From positions 221,912 to 285,911 of the forward strand of contig JAGWBK010000001.1 of assembly GCA_021295915.1 (NCBI GenBank): a DNA stretch of 64,000 bases. Reading direction: 5' to 3'. Made by a program: the position numbers and the translations under genes. Under the pieces are notes generated by a model. It worked only from the letters and a program-made list of their open reading frames with translations, did not search any database and had not been told where the DNA came from. The stretch is from Dehalococcoidia bacterium. Its GTDB lineage: Bacteria; Chloroflexota; Dehalococcoidia; Lucifugimonadales; UBA1123. Below, one piece after another: positions 23,113 to 32,398 of this stretch (position 1 is its first letter; the number at the start of each line of letters is the position of its first letter).

Positions 23113-23838
23113 CTAGGGGACGTCCATTGTCCTGAGCCGCCATACTGTCAGCAGCCAGAAGGCAACGGCCACCAACGCAGCTCCAATGAGCGCCACCGGC
23201 ATGTCGATAGTCTGCTCTGCCACCGCCTCAAGTGCACTGTCGCTAAGCCCATACATGACAGAGAGGGCGTAGGCGCTCACACTCAGGTACTTCACCCCAG
23301 GGACCAAGGCACTGATGACACCCTCCCACAGGAAGACGTAGACAATCGCAAAGGCTAGTGCTCTCGTTGTTATGAGTCCTGCCCAAGTGAAGACTGCTGC
23401 GTAGGCTGCGGCTCCGACAATTGTACCCGCACACACGGCGGCTACCGTGGTCACATCGCCATCCATGCCGACGTAGATAGTGACAGCGGCGCTCACTACT
23501 ACCAGCGGCGCTCCGATCAGAACCGGCGCAGCCAATTTGGAGAGCGCGATCTTCCACCTCGCCGCGGGTGTCATGATGATGAAACTCAGAGTCCTGTCCT
23601 CTAGGTCGTTTCCGAAGACGGTGGTGGAGAACGAGATCATCACGATCGGAAGTACGACACCGACAATCAGGGCGTTTACTATGGCATTTACGAAATCCCC
23701 AGGATCCCCGTCCCCATCGGAGGCCGTGAGACGCAGCAGCACCGTCAATGCAACTGGGAGCAGCACGAGCAGTAGGACGATAAGTAGACGCCGAACCCCG
23801 GTTATCTGCCTGAGGGACAGCCCAAAAACGGGTCCCAT
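23113..23838 (-). CDS. ABC-2 type transporter permease (second of pair)
   Basis: A membrane protein of 241 residues with six predicted helices, for example LLIVLLLVLLPVALTVLL near the N-terminus and VALIGAALVAVAFWLLTVW at the end. The loop GNDLEDRTLSFIIMTPAARWKIALSKL is the ABC-2 pattern (short amphipathic segment after helix 2 contacting the ATPase). It is the last of four genes, starting one base after the stop of the neighbouring ATPase gene, and converges on the aldolase gene. The substrate is unknown. Confidence 0.82.
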   Translation of the reverse strand: MGPVFGLSLRQITGVRRLLIVLLLVLLPVALTVLLRLTASDGDGDPGDFVNAIVNALIVGVVLPIVMISFSTTVFGNDLEDRTLSFIIMTPAARWKIALSKLAAPVLIGAPLVVVSAAVTIYVGMDGDVTTVAAVCAGTIVGAAAYAAVFTWAGLITTRALAFAIVYVFLWEGVISALVPGVKYLSVSAYALSVMYGLSDSALEAVAEQTIDMPVALIGAALVAVAFWLLTVWRLRTMDVP

Positions 23839-24783
23839 CTAACGTTCCACCATGTACTCGAAGAGGCTCTCCAGCGACTCGTCCAGCGGCTCTACTCTCG
23901 TCAGGCGAATGCCTCTCTCCTGGGCTAGCTTGGGAATAGAAGTCTGAAGAGCCGCCACGTTACGACTGTGGACAATAAGAGAACGGTCGTCGGAAAAGGC
24001 AACAGAGTCCACGGTGTTCATGCCAATGATCGCAGAGGCCATCTCGTTGGGACGATCGACTACTACTCGGAGCTGGTACGCGTGTTCATCCAACCTCGCC
24101 CTGATCGCGCGAAAGTCTCCCGATGCCGCGAGCTTTCCGCTGAGCATGAGTAGGATCCTTCCAGCGAGAGTCTCTACTTCCTCTAGGATGTGGGACGAGA
24201 TCAGAATGGTCTTGCCATCAGATGCCAGTCGTTCCATGGAGTCCTGGAACTCGATGCGCTGACGCGGGTCCGTGCCATTGAGTGGCTCATCCAGGATGAT
24301 CACTTCCGGGTCGTGGACCAGCGCGGCCGCCAGCCGCATTCGCTGTCTCATGCCCCTGGAGTAGCCGCCCATAGACCTGTTCTGGACGTCCTGAAGTCCG
24401 ACCATCTCCACTGCTCTATCGACGGCATTTGATACGTCGGCTACCTCGTGAAGCTTGGCCGATGTTTCAACGAACTGGCGACCGGTCAGAAAAGGATAGA
24501 TTGACTCGTGCTCGGGCATGAACCCTACGCGCCGATAGAGTCCCGGGTTGTCCCTTACCGGCTGATCCAGGACGTTGACAGCACCTCTCGAACATGCGCT
24601 CAGGCCAGCGACCAAGTACAGAAGTGTCGTTTTTCCCGCTCCGTTCGGTCCGAGCAACCCAGTGATGCCGGGATATACCTCTAGAGAGACATCGTTCACG
24701 GCAACAACATTGCCATACCACTTCGACACTTCAGATACCTCAATTGAGGCCCTGAGTGAATTCAGCGCTCCTTCTTGCATCAA
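23839..24783 (-). CDS. ABC transporter ATP-binding protein (second of pair)
   Basis: A 314-residue ATPase. Walker A is GPNGAGKTT, the signature is YSRGMRQRMR, Walker B is VIILDEP, and the switch His is in SSHILEEVE. The D-loop reads LNGTDPRQ instead of the usual AGLDP, a mild departure. A C-terminal extension of about 90 residues (from FRAIRARLDEHAYQ) resembles the regulatory tail of CcmA/NatA-type exporters. The ATG at 24783 overlaps the permease stop by four bases (ATGA), which couples translation. Confidence 0.92.
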   Translation of the reverse strand: MMQEGALNSLRASIEVSEVSKWYGNVVAVNDVSLEVYPGITGLLGPNGAGKTTLLYLVAGLSACSRGAVNVLDQPVRDNPGLYRRVGFMPEHESIYPFLTGRQFVETSAKLHEVADVSNAVDRAVEMVGLQDVQNRSMGGYSRGMRQRMRLAAALVHDPEVIILDEPLNGTDPRQRIEFQDSMERLASDGKTILISSHILEEVETLAGRILLMLSGKLAASGDFRAIRARLDEHAYQLRVVVDRPNEMASAIIGMNTVDSVAFSDDRSLIVHSRNVAALQTSIPKLAQERGIRLTRVEPLDESLESLFEYMVER

Positions 24784-25820
24784 GTCACTAGCCTTCTATA
24801 GCGGCTCCACAGAACTGCTGCCGGGACCGAGACTATGACGATCCACCACACCACCGCTACAGAGGGCGGCAACGGGATTAGTTCTGTCTCAGGAGTTAAC
24901 TCCTCTTCATACTCGCCAAAAATCAGGTCACTAATCTGCAGCGGAATGCCTCCAAAGTCGAGCAGTCGTGCCCACCTTCCCACGATTCCGAGCTCGGGTT
25001 CGCAACCAGTGTTTGAATTGTCGAGTCCTGCGAGGCCGCCGCTCCCAAACGTCACGGCAAGGCTAGCCCCAGACGTGGAATCAGAGTTCGCCTGCCGGCC
25101 CGATGTGCTCTGTTCCACATCGGGTGAAGTTACACAGTCGATCTCACTAAGCGCAGCTACCACAACCGTGGTAACCACGAACAGACCTATCACCGCCAGC
25201 GAAGCGTAGGCTCGCCTCGTTGTAAGTGACGCAGCCGCGAGAGGTATAGTCGTGGTCACAGCAGCGATAGCCAGTCCAGCCAGTAGGAATCTCGGAACGT
25301 GCGCCCAGTTCTCTCGAACATATGCAAAGGGCTCTTCTGAACCCATTGCCAGCCCGGTGAGGAGCACCACCTGTCCTGCGTATATGAAAACGAGGCTGAC
25401 CGCAAAGAAAGACAGCCATCTGCTTGCCACATAGTCATTCGACGACAGCGGACGCACCAGGTACAGGTTAATCACGCCACTCTTACGGTCTGAACAGAGG
25501 AGTTCAGGGGCGATGATTGCAGCAAAAATCAGTAGAATCGGCGAGACAATCGCATAGTAGTCCTGAGGTCCAGGGAGGTCCAGCACATCGGCAAACACCT
25601 CTCCCAGCAGTCCTGCCATGATGGACAGAATCGCAGCCGGGGCCATGACCGCCACGAGGAAGAGCACTGGCAAGACCTTGGCCCACGCGCCTCGGCCTAG
25701 TCCAAAACAAGTCCGAACGCCGTTCACGAAGAGTGCTCTGCGCGCCCGAGTTCTTCCTTCTCTGGGACCGTCATAGTGGCGATATCCGAGGTCGAAAACC
25801 TGGCCCTCGGGAGTACTCAT
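24780..25820 (-). CDS. ABC-2 type transporter permease (first of pair)
   Basis: A 346-residue membrane protein. A cytoplasmic N-terminus with LGYRHYDGPREGR precedes about six helices, and ELLCSDRKSGVINLYLVRPLSS is the ABC-2 coupling region after helix 2. Between helices 5 and 6 there is an unusually large extracytoplasmic loop of about 90 residues with two cysteines (DCVTSP...NTGCEPE). That loop could be disulfide-linked, and it includes a Ser/Gly-rich stretch. It is coupled to both flanking ATPase genes by four-base overlaps. Confidence 0.82.
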   Translation of the reverse strand: MSTPEGQVFDLGYRHYDGPREGRTRARRALFVNGVRTCFGLGRGAWAKVLPVLFLVAVMAPAAILSIMAGLLGEVFADVLDLPGPQDYYAIVSPILLIFAAIIAPELLCSDRKSGVINLYLVRPLSSNDYVASRWLSFFAVSLVFIYAGQVVLLTGLAMGSEEPFAYVRENWAHVPRFLLAGLAIAAVTTTIPLAAASLTTRRAYASLAVIGLFVVTTVVVAALSEIDCVTSPDVEQSTSGRQANSDSTSGASLAVTFGSGGLAGLDNSNTGCEPELGIVGRWARLLDFGGIPLQISDLIFGEYEEELTPETELIPLPPSVAVVWWIVIVSVPAAVLWSRYRRLVT

Positions 25821-26719
25821 TCCGACCCATCTCTGAATATGTCGGACAGACGGCGGCGGCGCGGACCCAGTCTCCTGAGCCTCGATCCTGCTTCTACAAG
25901 GGCATCCCTGATCTGATCGTATTCGGAATCACCCACGCCCTCCACAGCAACGGAGACACCGTCCACAGACGCTTCCAGTCCACGTGCCGACAGCGTTGCA
26001 ATAAGCGATTGCACATCGTCGTAAACGTCAATGTAGACAGTCTCTGACTCTGCGGTGAATCCAGAGACATCGCCAGCCGCAGTGACTTCCCCGCCCTCCA
26101 GCACGATGATGCGGTCGCACGTTGTCTCGACATCTCCCATGAGGTGAGTGGAGAGCATGATGCTGATTCCGAATTCCTTGCCAGTCCGCCGGATCAGCGC
26201 CAGCATCTCCTCACGTCCCACGGGGTCCAGTCCAGCCGTTGGTTCATCCAGAAAGACCATCTCGGGATCATGTACAAGAGCCTGCGCGAGCTTAACTCTC
26301 TGCTTCATGCCAGTGGAGTATTCCCCCATGGAACGGTACCGCTCTTCGTCGAGACCAACGTGTCTGAGGATGTCTGCAGTCCGGCTGCGCGCGGCACCAG
26401 TCGGGAGTCCACTGATCTGCGCCATATGTGCCAGGAACTCGGTGGCTGTCAGCGGCAATGGAAGACATTCATGCTCTGGCATGTATCCAAGGTGGGTACG
26501 CGCCATTACATTCTCGTAAGGCTTCTCCCCCATGACGGTTGCAGAACCCGACGTCGGGATAAGCAGGCCGAGGAATAGCTTCATGGCCGTACTCTTGCCC
26601 GCTCCGTTCGGACCAAGAAGCCCAGTGATGCCACTTTCAACGGTGAAGTTCACACTGTCGAGGGCAAGTGTTGAACCGTAGCGCTTGGTGAGGTCAGTGG
26701 CTTCGAGTAGGGGCGGCAT
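25817..26719 (-). CDS. ABC transporter ATP-binding protein (first of pair)
   Basis: A 300-residue ATPase. Walker A is GPNGAGKST, the signature is YSTGMKQRVKLAQAL, Walker B is MVFLDEPTAGLDP, and the switch is STHLMGD. The C-terminal part of about 80 residues is a regulatory domain ending in an Arg-rich segment. The ATG at 26719 is chosen although the frame opens at 26755. A TATACT -10 ends only six bases before it and no ribosome site exists, so the message is probably leaderless. It is the first gene of a four-gene exporter operon whose cargo is unknown. Confidence 0.92.
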   Translation of the reverse strand: MPPLLEATDLTKRYGSTLALDSVNFTVESGITGLLGPNGAGKSTAMKLFLGLLIPTSGSATVMGEKPYENVMARTHLGYMPEHECLPLPLTATEFLAHMAQISGLPTGAARSRTADILRHVGLDEERYRSMGEYSTGMKQRVKLAQALVHDPEMVFLDEPTAGLDPVGREEMLALIRRTGKEFGISIMLSTHLMGDVETTCDRIIVLEGGEVTAAGDVSGFTAESETVYIDVYDDVQSLIATLSARGLEASVDGVSVAVEGVGDSEYDQIRDALVEAGSRLRRLGPRRRRLSDIFRDGSE

Positions 26720-26725
26720 GGAGTG

Positions 26726-26755
26726 AGTATATTGGCGTCTTCCGAATAGAAACAA
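26726..26755 (-). promoter_or_regulatory. Promoter of the ABC-2 operon (leaderless)
   Basis: -35 TTGTTT (26755-26750), 18-base spacer, -10 TATACT (26731-26726). The start codon follows after six bases. Confidence 0.55.
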
Positions 26756-26787
26756 GGCCGATATGACAGCCTAGCTAATCGGAGACT

Positions 26788-27699
26788 TTAACTGTTGAAC
26801 ACCTTGTCGGGCCGCCACTGTCGAAGCTTGGCGTCGAATCGCATTATGGCAACGAAGGCGCCGTCCGTACCGTAGGCTCTGATGCGCCCTGAGCCCGGTT
26901 CAGTTGAAGGCCCAACGCCTGGGGGTAGTGCTCTGCCATTGCGTATTGCAGACTGGTGTTGTTGGCCGACGATTATTGCCGGCATCGACTCGAGGACACT
27001 ATCCGGGCCAATCAGCCAATCAGCCGTACGACCGGACTCTATCTCCCGCTGAGCATCCTCTAGTGAGACTGCATCGTCAATGTGAAAAGGCCCCGTCCTG
27101 CGGCGGACCAGCGACTTCATGTGACCTCCACATCCGAGCGCGTTCCCGAGATCGTGGGCGAGTGAACGAACGTAGAACCCCTTTCCACACACGATGTTCA
27201 CCGTGGCAACTGGAGGGACCCACTCCGTAAGATAGATTTCGTGGACGACTACTGGCCTGGAGTCAAGCTCGACCTTGACACCTTCCCTGGCGAGATCATA
27301 GAGTCGCCTGCCCTGCCTCTTCAGCGCGCTGTACATGGGTGGGACCTGGGCGATCTCACCCTGGAAGTCTTCAAGTGCCGACTCTATCGCCTGGCGTGTG
27401 ACGTGGGAGGCATCTCGATCAGCGGCAATGTCGCCCATCGCGTCATAGGTGTCCGTGGTCACTCCCATGTGAATACCACACGTGTACTCTTTCGAGCTGT
27501 CGAGCAGAAACTCCATGACTCGCGTTGCCTGTCCAATGCAAACAGGTATAACCCCCGTGGCTATTGGATCGAGGGTCCCGCCATGTCCGACGCCCTTCTT
27601 GACACCCAGGGCACGCTTGACGCGCCGAACGACCTCCATCGAGGTCATTCCATAGGGTTTGTCTACGTTGAGGATGCCCGAAGGCGGCCTGTCCGTCAT
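26788..27699 (-). CDS. truB: tRNA pseudouridine-55 synthase
   Basis: A 303-residue TruB that converts U55 of the T-loop in most tRNAs to pseudouridine. KPYGMTSMEVVRRVKR is at the N-terminus. The catalytic Asp is in HGGTLDPIATGVI, and KEYTCGIHMGVTTDTYDAMG and VRSLAHDLGNALGCGGHM follow. The C-terminal part is a PUA-like domain. Its ATG overlaps the rbfA stop by four bases. It is the last gene of the nusA-infB operon. Confidence 0.96.
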   Translation of the reverse strand: MTDRPPSGILNVDKPYGMTSMEVVRRVKRALGVKKGVGHGGTLDPIATGVIPVCIGQATRVMEFLLDSSKEYTCGIHMGVTTDTYDAMGDIAADRDASHVTRQAIESALEDFQGEIAQVPPMYSALKRQGRRLYDLAREGVKVELDSRPVVVHEIYLTEWVPPVATVNIVCGKGFYVRSLAHDLGNALGCGGHMKSLVRRRTGPFHIDDAVSLEDAQREIESGRTADWLIGPDSVLESMPAIIVGQQHQSAIRNGRALPPGVGPSTEPGSGRIRAYGTDGAFVAIMRFDAKLRQWRPDKVFNS

Positions 27700-28073
27700 A
27701 TGGGCTGGGCTGAGTCCGATTCGGGAGGGATCTGGTCAGTAAGGCTATCGAGGAGGCGAAGCATTTCATTCCCCTCGTCGAGAGTTTCGTCTAGGACAAA
27801 CCTGAGCAGAGGGACGTTGCGGGTCTCCAGCCTGCCCCTGAGCTGCCGTCGGATGAAACCGGAGGCATCTTCCAGGCCTGCGATAGCGTCCTCTTTCTCG
27901 CGCAGGTTACCGTAGACGCTCACGTACACCTTAGCGTGCTGAATATCGGCTGACGTGTCCACACGGGTAACGCTCATCTCAACGGCGACCCGAGGGTCTC
28001 TGACCTCGTTCCGGATCAGTTCGCTGAGATCACGTCGAATCAGGGAGTTTAGACGCTCGATTCTCCTGGACAT
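27696..28073 (-). CDS. rbfA: Ribosome-binding factor A
   Basis: A 125-residue KH-type 30S maturation factor. RIERLNSLIRRDLSELIRNEVRDPR at the N-terminus and VTRVDTSADIQHAKVYVSVYG in the middle are typical, as is the ending RFVLDETLDEGNEMLRLLD. It acts in 16S rRNA 5'-end maturation and cold adaptation. It sits 15 bases after infB and overlaps truB. Confidence 0.95.
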   Translation of the reverse strand: MSRRIERLNSLIRRDLSELIRNEVRDPRVAVEMSVTRVDTSADIQHAKVYVSVYGNLREKEDAIAGLEDASGFIRRQLRGRLETRNVPLLRFVLDETLDEGNEMLRLLDSLTDQIPPESDSAQPI

Positions 28074-28088
28074 GGACCGTAGCTGGCC

Positions 28089-29936
28089 TTATCTCACCTG
28101 CTCGGAGCGATACGCCTCTATGACGTCGTCGATCTCCCAGCCATTGAAGCGATCTAAGGTGACTCCACCCTCGAATCCGGTCGCTACCTCACGTACGTCA
28201 TCCTGGAAGTGGCGCAAGCTCGAGATGGGGCCTTCAGCGATTAGATCACCGTTGCGTAGGACCCGCAACTTGGCACCACGAGCTATTCTGCCGTCATTGA
28301 CGTAAATGCCGCCGACCTTGATGGACCTCCCGAGTGTAAAGACTGCTCTGACAGTTGCCCTGCCCTCGAGCACGTCCCTGTACACTGGCTCAAGCATTCC
28401 AGTAAGCGCCAGAGCGATATCTTCGGTCATGTGGTAGATGACGTCGTAGTTGCGTATCTCCACGCCCTCCTGGTTGGCAAGCGCCTGGGCACCCTGTTCC
28501 GGTGGGCTGTTAAAGCCAATGATGATCGCCTGGGACGCTACCGCGAGCAGTATGTCGCTTTCGGTGATTCCGCCGCTGGCGATGTGAACAATATTGACGC
28601 GCGTTTCGTCCGTGTTCAGGCGCTCCAATGCTCCCCTTACGGGCTCGACTGTGCCCTGGACGTCTGTCTTTAAAATCAGGTTGAGCGCCTTGACCTCGCC
28701 CAACTGGATGCGTGTGTGAACGTCATCCAGCGTAGGTCCTGACTGGCGTTCCCTTCGCATGTCCCGTTCGTACTCGGTTACCAGCTGCCGTGCCTCACGC
28801 TCGTCCTCGGCAACTTCAAAGAGTTCACCAGCTTCAGGAAGATCACTAAGGCCCAGAATCTCAACGGGGGTTGAAGGTCCAGCGGACTCGATTCGTTCGC
28901 CATTGGGGTCGAACATTGCCCTGACCTTGCCCCTGATTCCTCCGATGACGATATTGTCGCCAACCTCGAGAGTACCGGTCTGTATGAGAAGCGTGGCTAC
29001 GCTGCCCCTGCTCTTGTCACGACGTGCGTCGACTACGACTCCCAGTGCATACCTTTCAGGATTGGCCTGAAATTCACTTACCTCTGAGAGTACAACCAGG
29101 TTGTCTACGAGGTCATCGACGCCTTCACCTTGCAGTGCCGACATCGGCACCGAAATAATGTCGCCCCCCCACTCCTCGATCAGCAGGTTCTGTTCAGCAA
29201 GCTGTCTCTTTACGCGTTCAGTGTCGGCATTGGGTAGATCGACCTTATTTATGGCCACGACAATAGGAACATCGGCTGCCCTGGCGTGGTCGATGGCCTC
29301 GATTGTCTGGGGCATGATGCCATCGTCGGCAGCAACGATCAGTACTGCAATGTCCGTGACCTGTGCGCCTCGGGCCCGCATCGCAGTAAATGCCTCATGC
29401 CCTGGTGTGTCTATGAAGGTGACCGTGGTCCCGTTGCGATCGATCTGATACGCGCCTATGTGCTGGGTTATTCCCCCTGCCTCCCCCTCCACCACGTTGG
29501 CGTTTCTGATTTTGTCCAGGAGAGTAGTCTTACCGTGGTCGACGTGACCCAGAATTGTAATCACTGGTGGTCTTGGGCGTAGCGCCTCCTGGTCCTCTTC
29601 CTCATCCGGAGAGATGACCAGAGAAGTAGAGCCGCTATCCACCTGGGACTCGGCATCAAGGGGAAGCACTCCAAATCCAAAGGCTGGGGCTACCAGGGAT
29701 GCAATATCGTGCTCGATCACGTCGTTAATCGTGAACATATAGCCGTTGCGCATCAACTCTTTGATGACCTCAACGGCACCTACCTCCATCACGGAGGACA
29801 GGTCAGCAACGGTGACCGCAGCCGGGATGTCCAGAGGCTCGAGTCCCTGAAGCCTGATGGCCGTGGAGATCTCTTCGAGACTGTGTTCTCGAACTGCTGA
29901 TCCCTGCTGGTTAGACTGTGCCTGTTCGGTTGTCAT
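28089..29936 (-). CDS. infB: Translation initiation factor IF-2
   Basis: A short IF-2 of 615 residues. A small N-terminal IF2_N-like domain (about residues 18-95) lacks the long charged linker seen in E. coli. The G domain has [17 protein letters not shown] and NKVDLPN. Domain II follows with [19 protein letters not shown], then domain III and the C-terminal domain with [21 protein letters not shown] that binds fMet-tRNA. It delivers initiator tRNA to the 30S subunit with GTP hydrolysis. It lies in the classical nusA-ylxR-infB-rbfA-truB order. Confidence 0.97.
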   Translation of the reverse strand: MTTEQAQSNQQGSAVREHSLEEISTAIRLQGLEPLDIPAAVTVADLSSVMEVGAVEVIKELMRNGYMFTINDVIEHDIASLVAPAFGFGVLPLDAESQVDSGSTSLVISPDEEEDQEALRPRPPVITILGHVDHGKTTLLDKIRNANVVEGEAGGITQHIGAYQIDRNGTTVTFIDTPGHEAFTAMRARGAQVTDIAVLIVAADDGIMPQTIEAIDHARAADVPIVVAINKVDLPNADTERVKRQLAEQNLLIEEWGGDIISVPMSALQGEGVDDLVDNLVVLSEVSEFQANPERYALGVVVDARRDKSRGSVATLLIQTGTLEVGDNIVIGGIRGKVRAMFDPNGERIESAGPSTPVEILGLSDLPEAGELFEVAEDEREARQLVTEYERDMRRERQSGPTLDDVHTRIQLGEVKALNLILKTDVQGTVEPVRGALERLNTDETRVNIVHIASGGITESDILLAVASQAIIIGFNSPPEQGAQALANQEGVEIRNYDVIYHMTEDIALALTGMLEPVYRDVLEGRATVRAVFTLGRSIKVGGIYVNDGRIARGAKLRVLRNGDLIAEGPISSLRHFQDDVREVATGFEGGVTLDRFNGWEIDDVIEAYRSEQVR

Positions 29937-29966
29937 AGTGCCCCGTCCACCTACTGTCTCGAGCCT

Positions 29967-30257
29967 TTAGTCTACAGATTCTGTTACGGACGCGATTGCC
30001 ACTGTGTTCAACAGGTTATTCCACTCGCCCTCGCCAATCCTGGTCTTTAGCGAGTGTTCCAGCCTGCCGCGCCTCAGTGACTCAGGGGCGGCTCTGCACT
30101 CCATGCAGAGGTAGGCCCCGCGCCCATTGAGCTTGCCACCCTGGTCGACTGTGACCTTACCTTCAGGCGGCGACACGATTCGCAGCAATTCCCTTTTCGC
30201 GGTCTTCAGCCCACAGGACACACAGGTTCTTAGAGGAATGCGTTTGCTCTTTACCAT
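29967..30257 (-). CDS. ylxR: YlxR family RNA-binding protein (RNase P modulator)
   Basis: 96 residues from the ATG at 30257, which has GGAG eight bases upstream. The frame opens at 30275 without a better site. The signature RTCVSCGLKTAKRELLRIV and GRGAYLCMECRAAPESLRRGRL give the four-cysteine YlxR fold. In other bacteria YlxR binds the RNase P RNA and affects expression of translation genes. It is located between nusA and infB as usual. The ribosomal-protein-like YlxQ often found next to it is missing here. Confidence 0.92.
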   Translation of the reverse strand: MVKSKRIPLRTCVSCGLKTAKRELLRIVSPPEGKVTVDQGGKLNGRGAYLCMECRAAPESLRRGRLEHSLKTRIGEGEWNNLLNTVAIASVTESVD

Positions 30258-30311
30258 GGGCGAAACTCCATCCAATTCGCTCCAGGAAACAGCAGTAACT
30301 CGCTGCGGGTA

Positions 30312-31967
30312 CTATCTCCGCCTTCTGACTGGCCTGCCCCGTCGACGGCTCCGCCCACGGGCGGGTGGCGGCGAGTCGGTGCTTCCATCTGCGTTGCCGG
30401 CCCTCCTTGTGCGCCTTGCCGTAACGCCACCTCTCAACCCGGCGATGTCCTCGGCAAACCTGATCTGGCTGGGCTCCGCCTGCCCTGCAGCAGTTGGGAT
30501 TGCCCAGACATGCTCAGGTAGATCACGAAGCGAGGTCGCTTCGGCTTCCTTGGCGGCTTGAGCCTCGCGTTCCTGCTCCTCAGCTTCAAGTGCGGCGAGG
30601 AATTCTGCCTCCTCACGCTCGAGCTCGGCCAGGATTGCGGCTTCTTCGCGCTCTCGTTCAGCTTGCGCTGCAGCCTCAGCCTCTTCGTCCACGACTTCTT
30701 CAACTGGCGCTTCTTCAGGGACAGCCTCGACGATTGCCTCCGCAACCTCCTGAACGGCTGCTGCCGCCTCTGCGACCACGGCGTCCTCTGCAGTGGCAAC
30801 AGCAAGTTCAGGCTCCACGGGCGGTGCTTCCTCCGGAGCTTCAGCAACGGCTGTGAGAGCCTCCTCCGCCTGGCGCGCCGCTTCTGCAGCTGCCTCTTCG
30901 GCGGCAATCCGAGCGCGCTCCAGTGCGAGCGCTTCGGCCTCGGTCGAACTCTTTATATCAACGCTCCATGCGGTAAGTTTGGCTGCCAGCCTGGCATTCT
31001 GCCCTTCTTTGCCGATTGCAAGGGAAAGCTGCCTGTCCGGGACCACGGCGATGGCCGCCTGACTTTCTGAGTCGAGTTCTACCCTGAGAACCTGGGCGGG
31101 ATTGAGTGCGTTCGCGATGAATCGCGAAATGTCCCTGTTCCACTCTAGAACGTCGATCTTCTCGCCCTGCAGCTCATTGACGATGTTCTGTATACGCACT
31201 CCCCTAAGTCCGACGCACGACCCCACGGGATCTACGCCGTCCTGGCGTGCCCGTACCGCTACCTTGCTGCGTGATCCAGCCTCGCGAGAGACCGCTACCA
31301 TCTCGACAGCACCGTTGTAGATCTCGGGAACTTCCATTTCAAACAGTCGTCGGAGGAAGTCCCTGTCGGCACGCGATACAACTAGCTCAGTGCCCCGCGC
31401 CGTGCGCTCGACTGACCTCAGCAGGACCTTGAATTTCTGACCCTGCCTGTAGCGCTCATTGGGCATCTGTTCAGACTGTGGAAGAATAGCCTCGCCCCTA
31501 ACCATGTCTACGACGACATGCCTGGGCTCAATTCTCTGTACAGTGACTGAGAAGACCTCGCCCACCCTGTCAGTGAACTCCTGGAACACGAGGTCGCGCT
31601 CGGCCTCTCTCAGGCGTTGTACAACCACCTGCTTGGCAGTCTGCGCCGCGATTCGGCCGGCACTGTGCGGGATCTGCTGTGTCGAGATGACGTCGTCAAC
31701 CTGGGCATCTGCCTTAATCTGGCGCGCCTCTTCGAGGGTGATCTCGGTCACCGGGTCTACTACTTCAGCGGCAACGGTCTTCAGAATGTTGACCGTTACA
31801 TCACCAGAACCGGGGTCTAGCTTGACCGAAATGTTCTGCCCTGCGGCGATCGCGTCCTTTCGGTACGCTGAAGCCAACGCTGCCTCGATAGCAGATAGCA
31901 CTATCTCGCGCGGCAGATTTCGCTCGGCGGCCAACTGGGTCAAGGCGACAAGGAAATCGCTCTTCAT
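30312..31967 (-). CDS. nusA: Transcription termination/antitermination factor NusA, with acidic C-terminal extension
   Basis: Residues 1-345 are a standard NusA: an N-terminal RNA-polymerase-binding domain, an S1 domain (VFSVTVQRIEPRHVVVDMV...EAILPQSEQMPNERY) and two KH domains (DPVGSCVGLRGVRIQNIVNEL, and LAIGKEGQNARLAAKLTAW). After about residue 350 comes a long Ala/Glu-rich, probably coiled-coil segment of about 130 residues, then a Pro/Arg-rich basic tail ending RRRGRPVRRRR. Most NusA proteins of this size lack such a tail, and it is not the acidic-repeat domain of E. coli. rimP, which normally precedes nusA, is absent. The ribosome site AGGTGG overlaps a leader pairing element. Confidence 0.95.
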   Translation of the reverse strand: MKSDFLVALTQLAAERNLPREIVLSAIEAALASAYRKDAIAAGQNISVKLDPGSGDVTVNILKTVAAEVVDPVTEITLEEARQIKADAQVDDVISTQQIPHSAGRIAAQTAKQVVVQRLREAERDLVFQEFTDRVGEVFSVTVQRIEPRHVVVDMVRGEAILPQSEQMPNERYRQGQKFKVLLRSVERTARGTELVVSRADRDFLRRLFEMEVPEIYNGAVEMVAVSREAGSRSKVAVRARQDGVDPVGSCVGLRGVRIQNIVNELQGEKIDVLEWNRDISRFIANALNPAQVLRVELDSESQAAIAVVPDRQLSLAIGKEGQNARLAAKLTAWSVDIKSSTEAEALALERARIAAEEAAAEAARQAEEALTAVAEAPEEAPPVEPELAVATAEDAVVAEAAAAVQEVAEAIVEAVPEEAPVEEVVDEEAEAAAQAEREREEAAILAELEREEAEFLAALEAEEQEREAQAAKEAEATSLRDLPEHVWAIPTAAGQAEPSQIRFAEDIAGLRGGVTARRTRRAGNADGSTDSPPPARGRSRRRGRPVRRRR

Positions 31968-32071
31968 TACTCAGCCACCTCCACTTTCTGGCGGATTTAG
32001 GATTCCCGATTTAACAAAGAAAGTGGGCGATGCCCACTTCCGCAAGTCAACAAATTCAACGATGGATTTCA
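31968..32071 (-). promoter_or_regulatory. nusA leader with mutually exclusive pairings
   Basis: On the minus strand, AAGTGGGC (32039-32032) pairs with GCCCACTT (32028-32021). This 8-base-pair hairpin is followed by TCTTTGTT, like a weak terminator. The middle element extends to CCCACTTTCT and can pair instead, by nine bases, with AGAAAGTGG (31989-31981), which directly abuts the AGGTGG ribosome site. The two structures exclude each other, so the leader could switch between attenuation and translation control. Confidence 0.45.
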
Positions 32072-32077
32072 TCGGGC

Positions 32078-32106
32078 ATTATAACAGCAATACCCCTCAC
32101 TAACAA
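32078..32106 (-). promoter_or_regulatory. Promoter of the nusA operon
   Basis: -35 TTGTTA (32106-32101), 17-base spacer, perfect -10 TATAAT (32083-32078). The start is predicted near 32071, giving a leader of about 104 bases. Confidence 0.7.
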
Positions 32107-32386
32107 GCAGACGAGGCAGCCGGTTGTAGTCTCAGGTCCAGCAGTTCCGGAGCGGATATTTGAACAGCATCCGGAAGGCAATCCTGCTGGGACTGCCGTA
32201 TCCCAAGTGGTTGCAGACACCTCCGAGCCCACGTCTGTTCAGGCTCTTCCCTGAAGTACGGAATTCCTCACTCCGACATACATTTACCTTCCCTTAGCTT
32301 GGAGGGCCGACAATTCGCTATGTTACGATTGGTTTCGTTCTAATACTTGTTCAAGAACTGTCTCAACTGTGCGGCATCTCGCCTGC
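32107..32386. other. Intergenic stretch with no gene recognised
   Basis: This stretch lies between the nusA promoter and the ribosome site of the beta-propeller lipoprotein gene. Short open frames on both strands have no recognisable protein motif. rimP would be expected here but is not found. Confidence 0.6.
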
Positions 32387-32398
32387 AGGAGGCTACTG

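Noticed and set aside
32030-32254. Small plus-strand open frame in the nusA upstream region
   Set aside because: No recognisable motif; it overlaps the nusA promoter and leader and looks like a chance frame.
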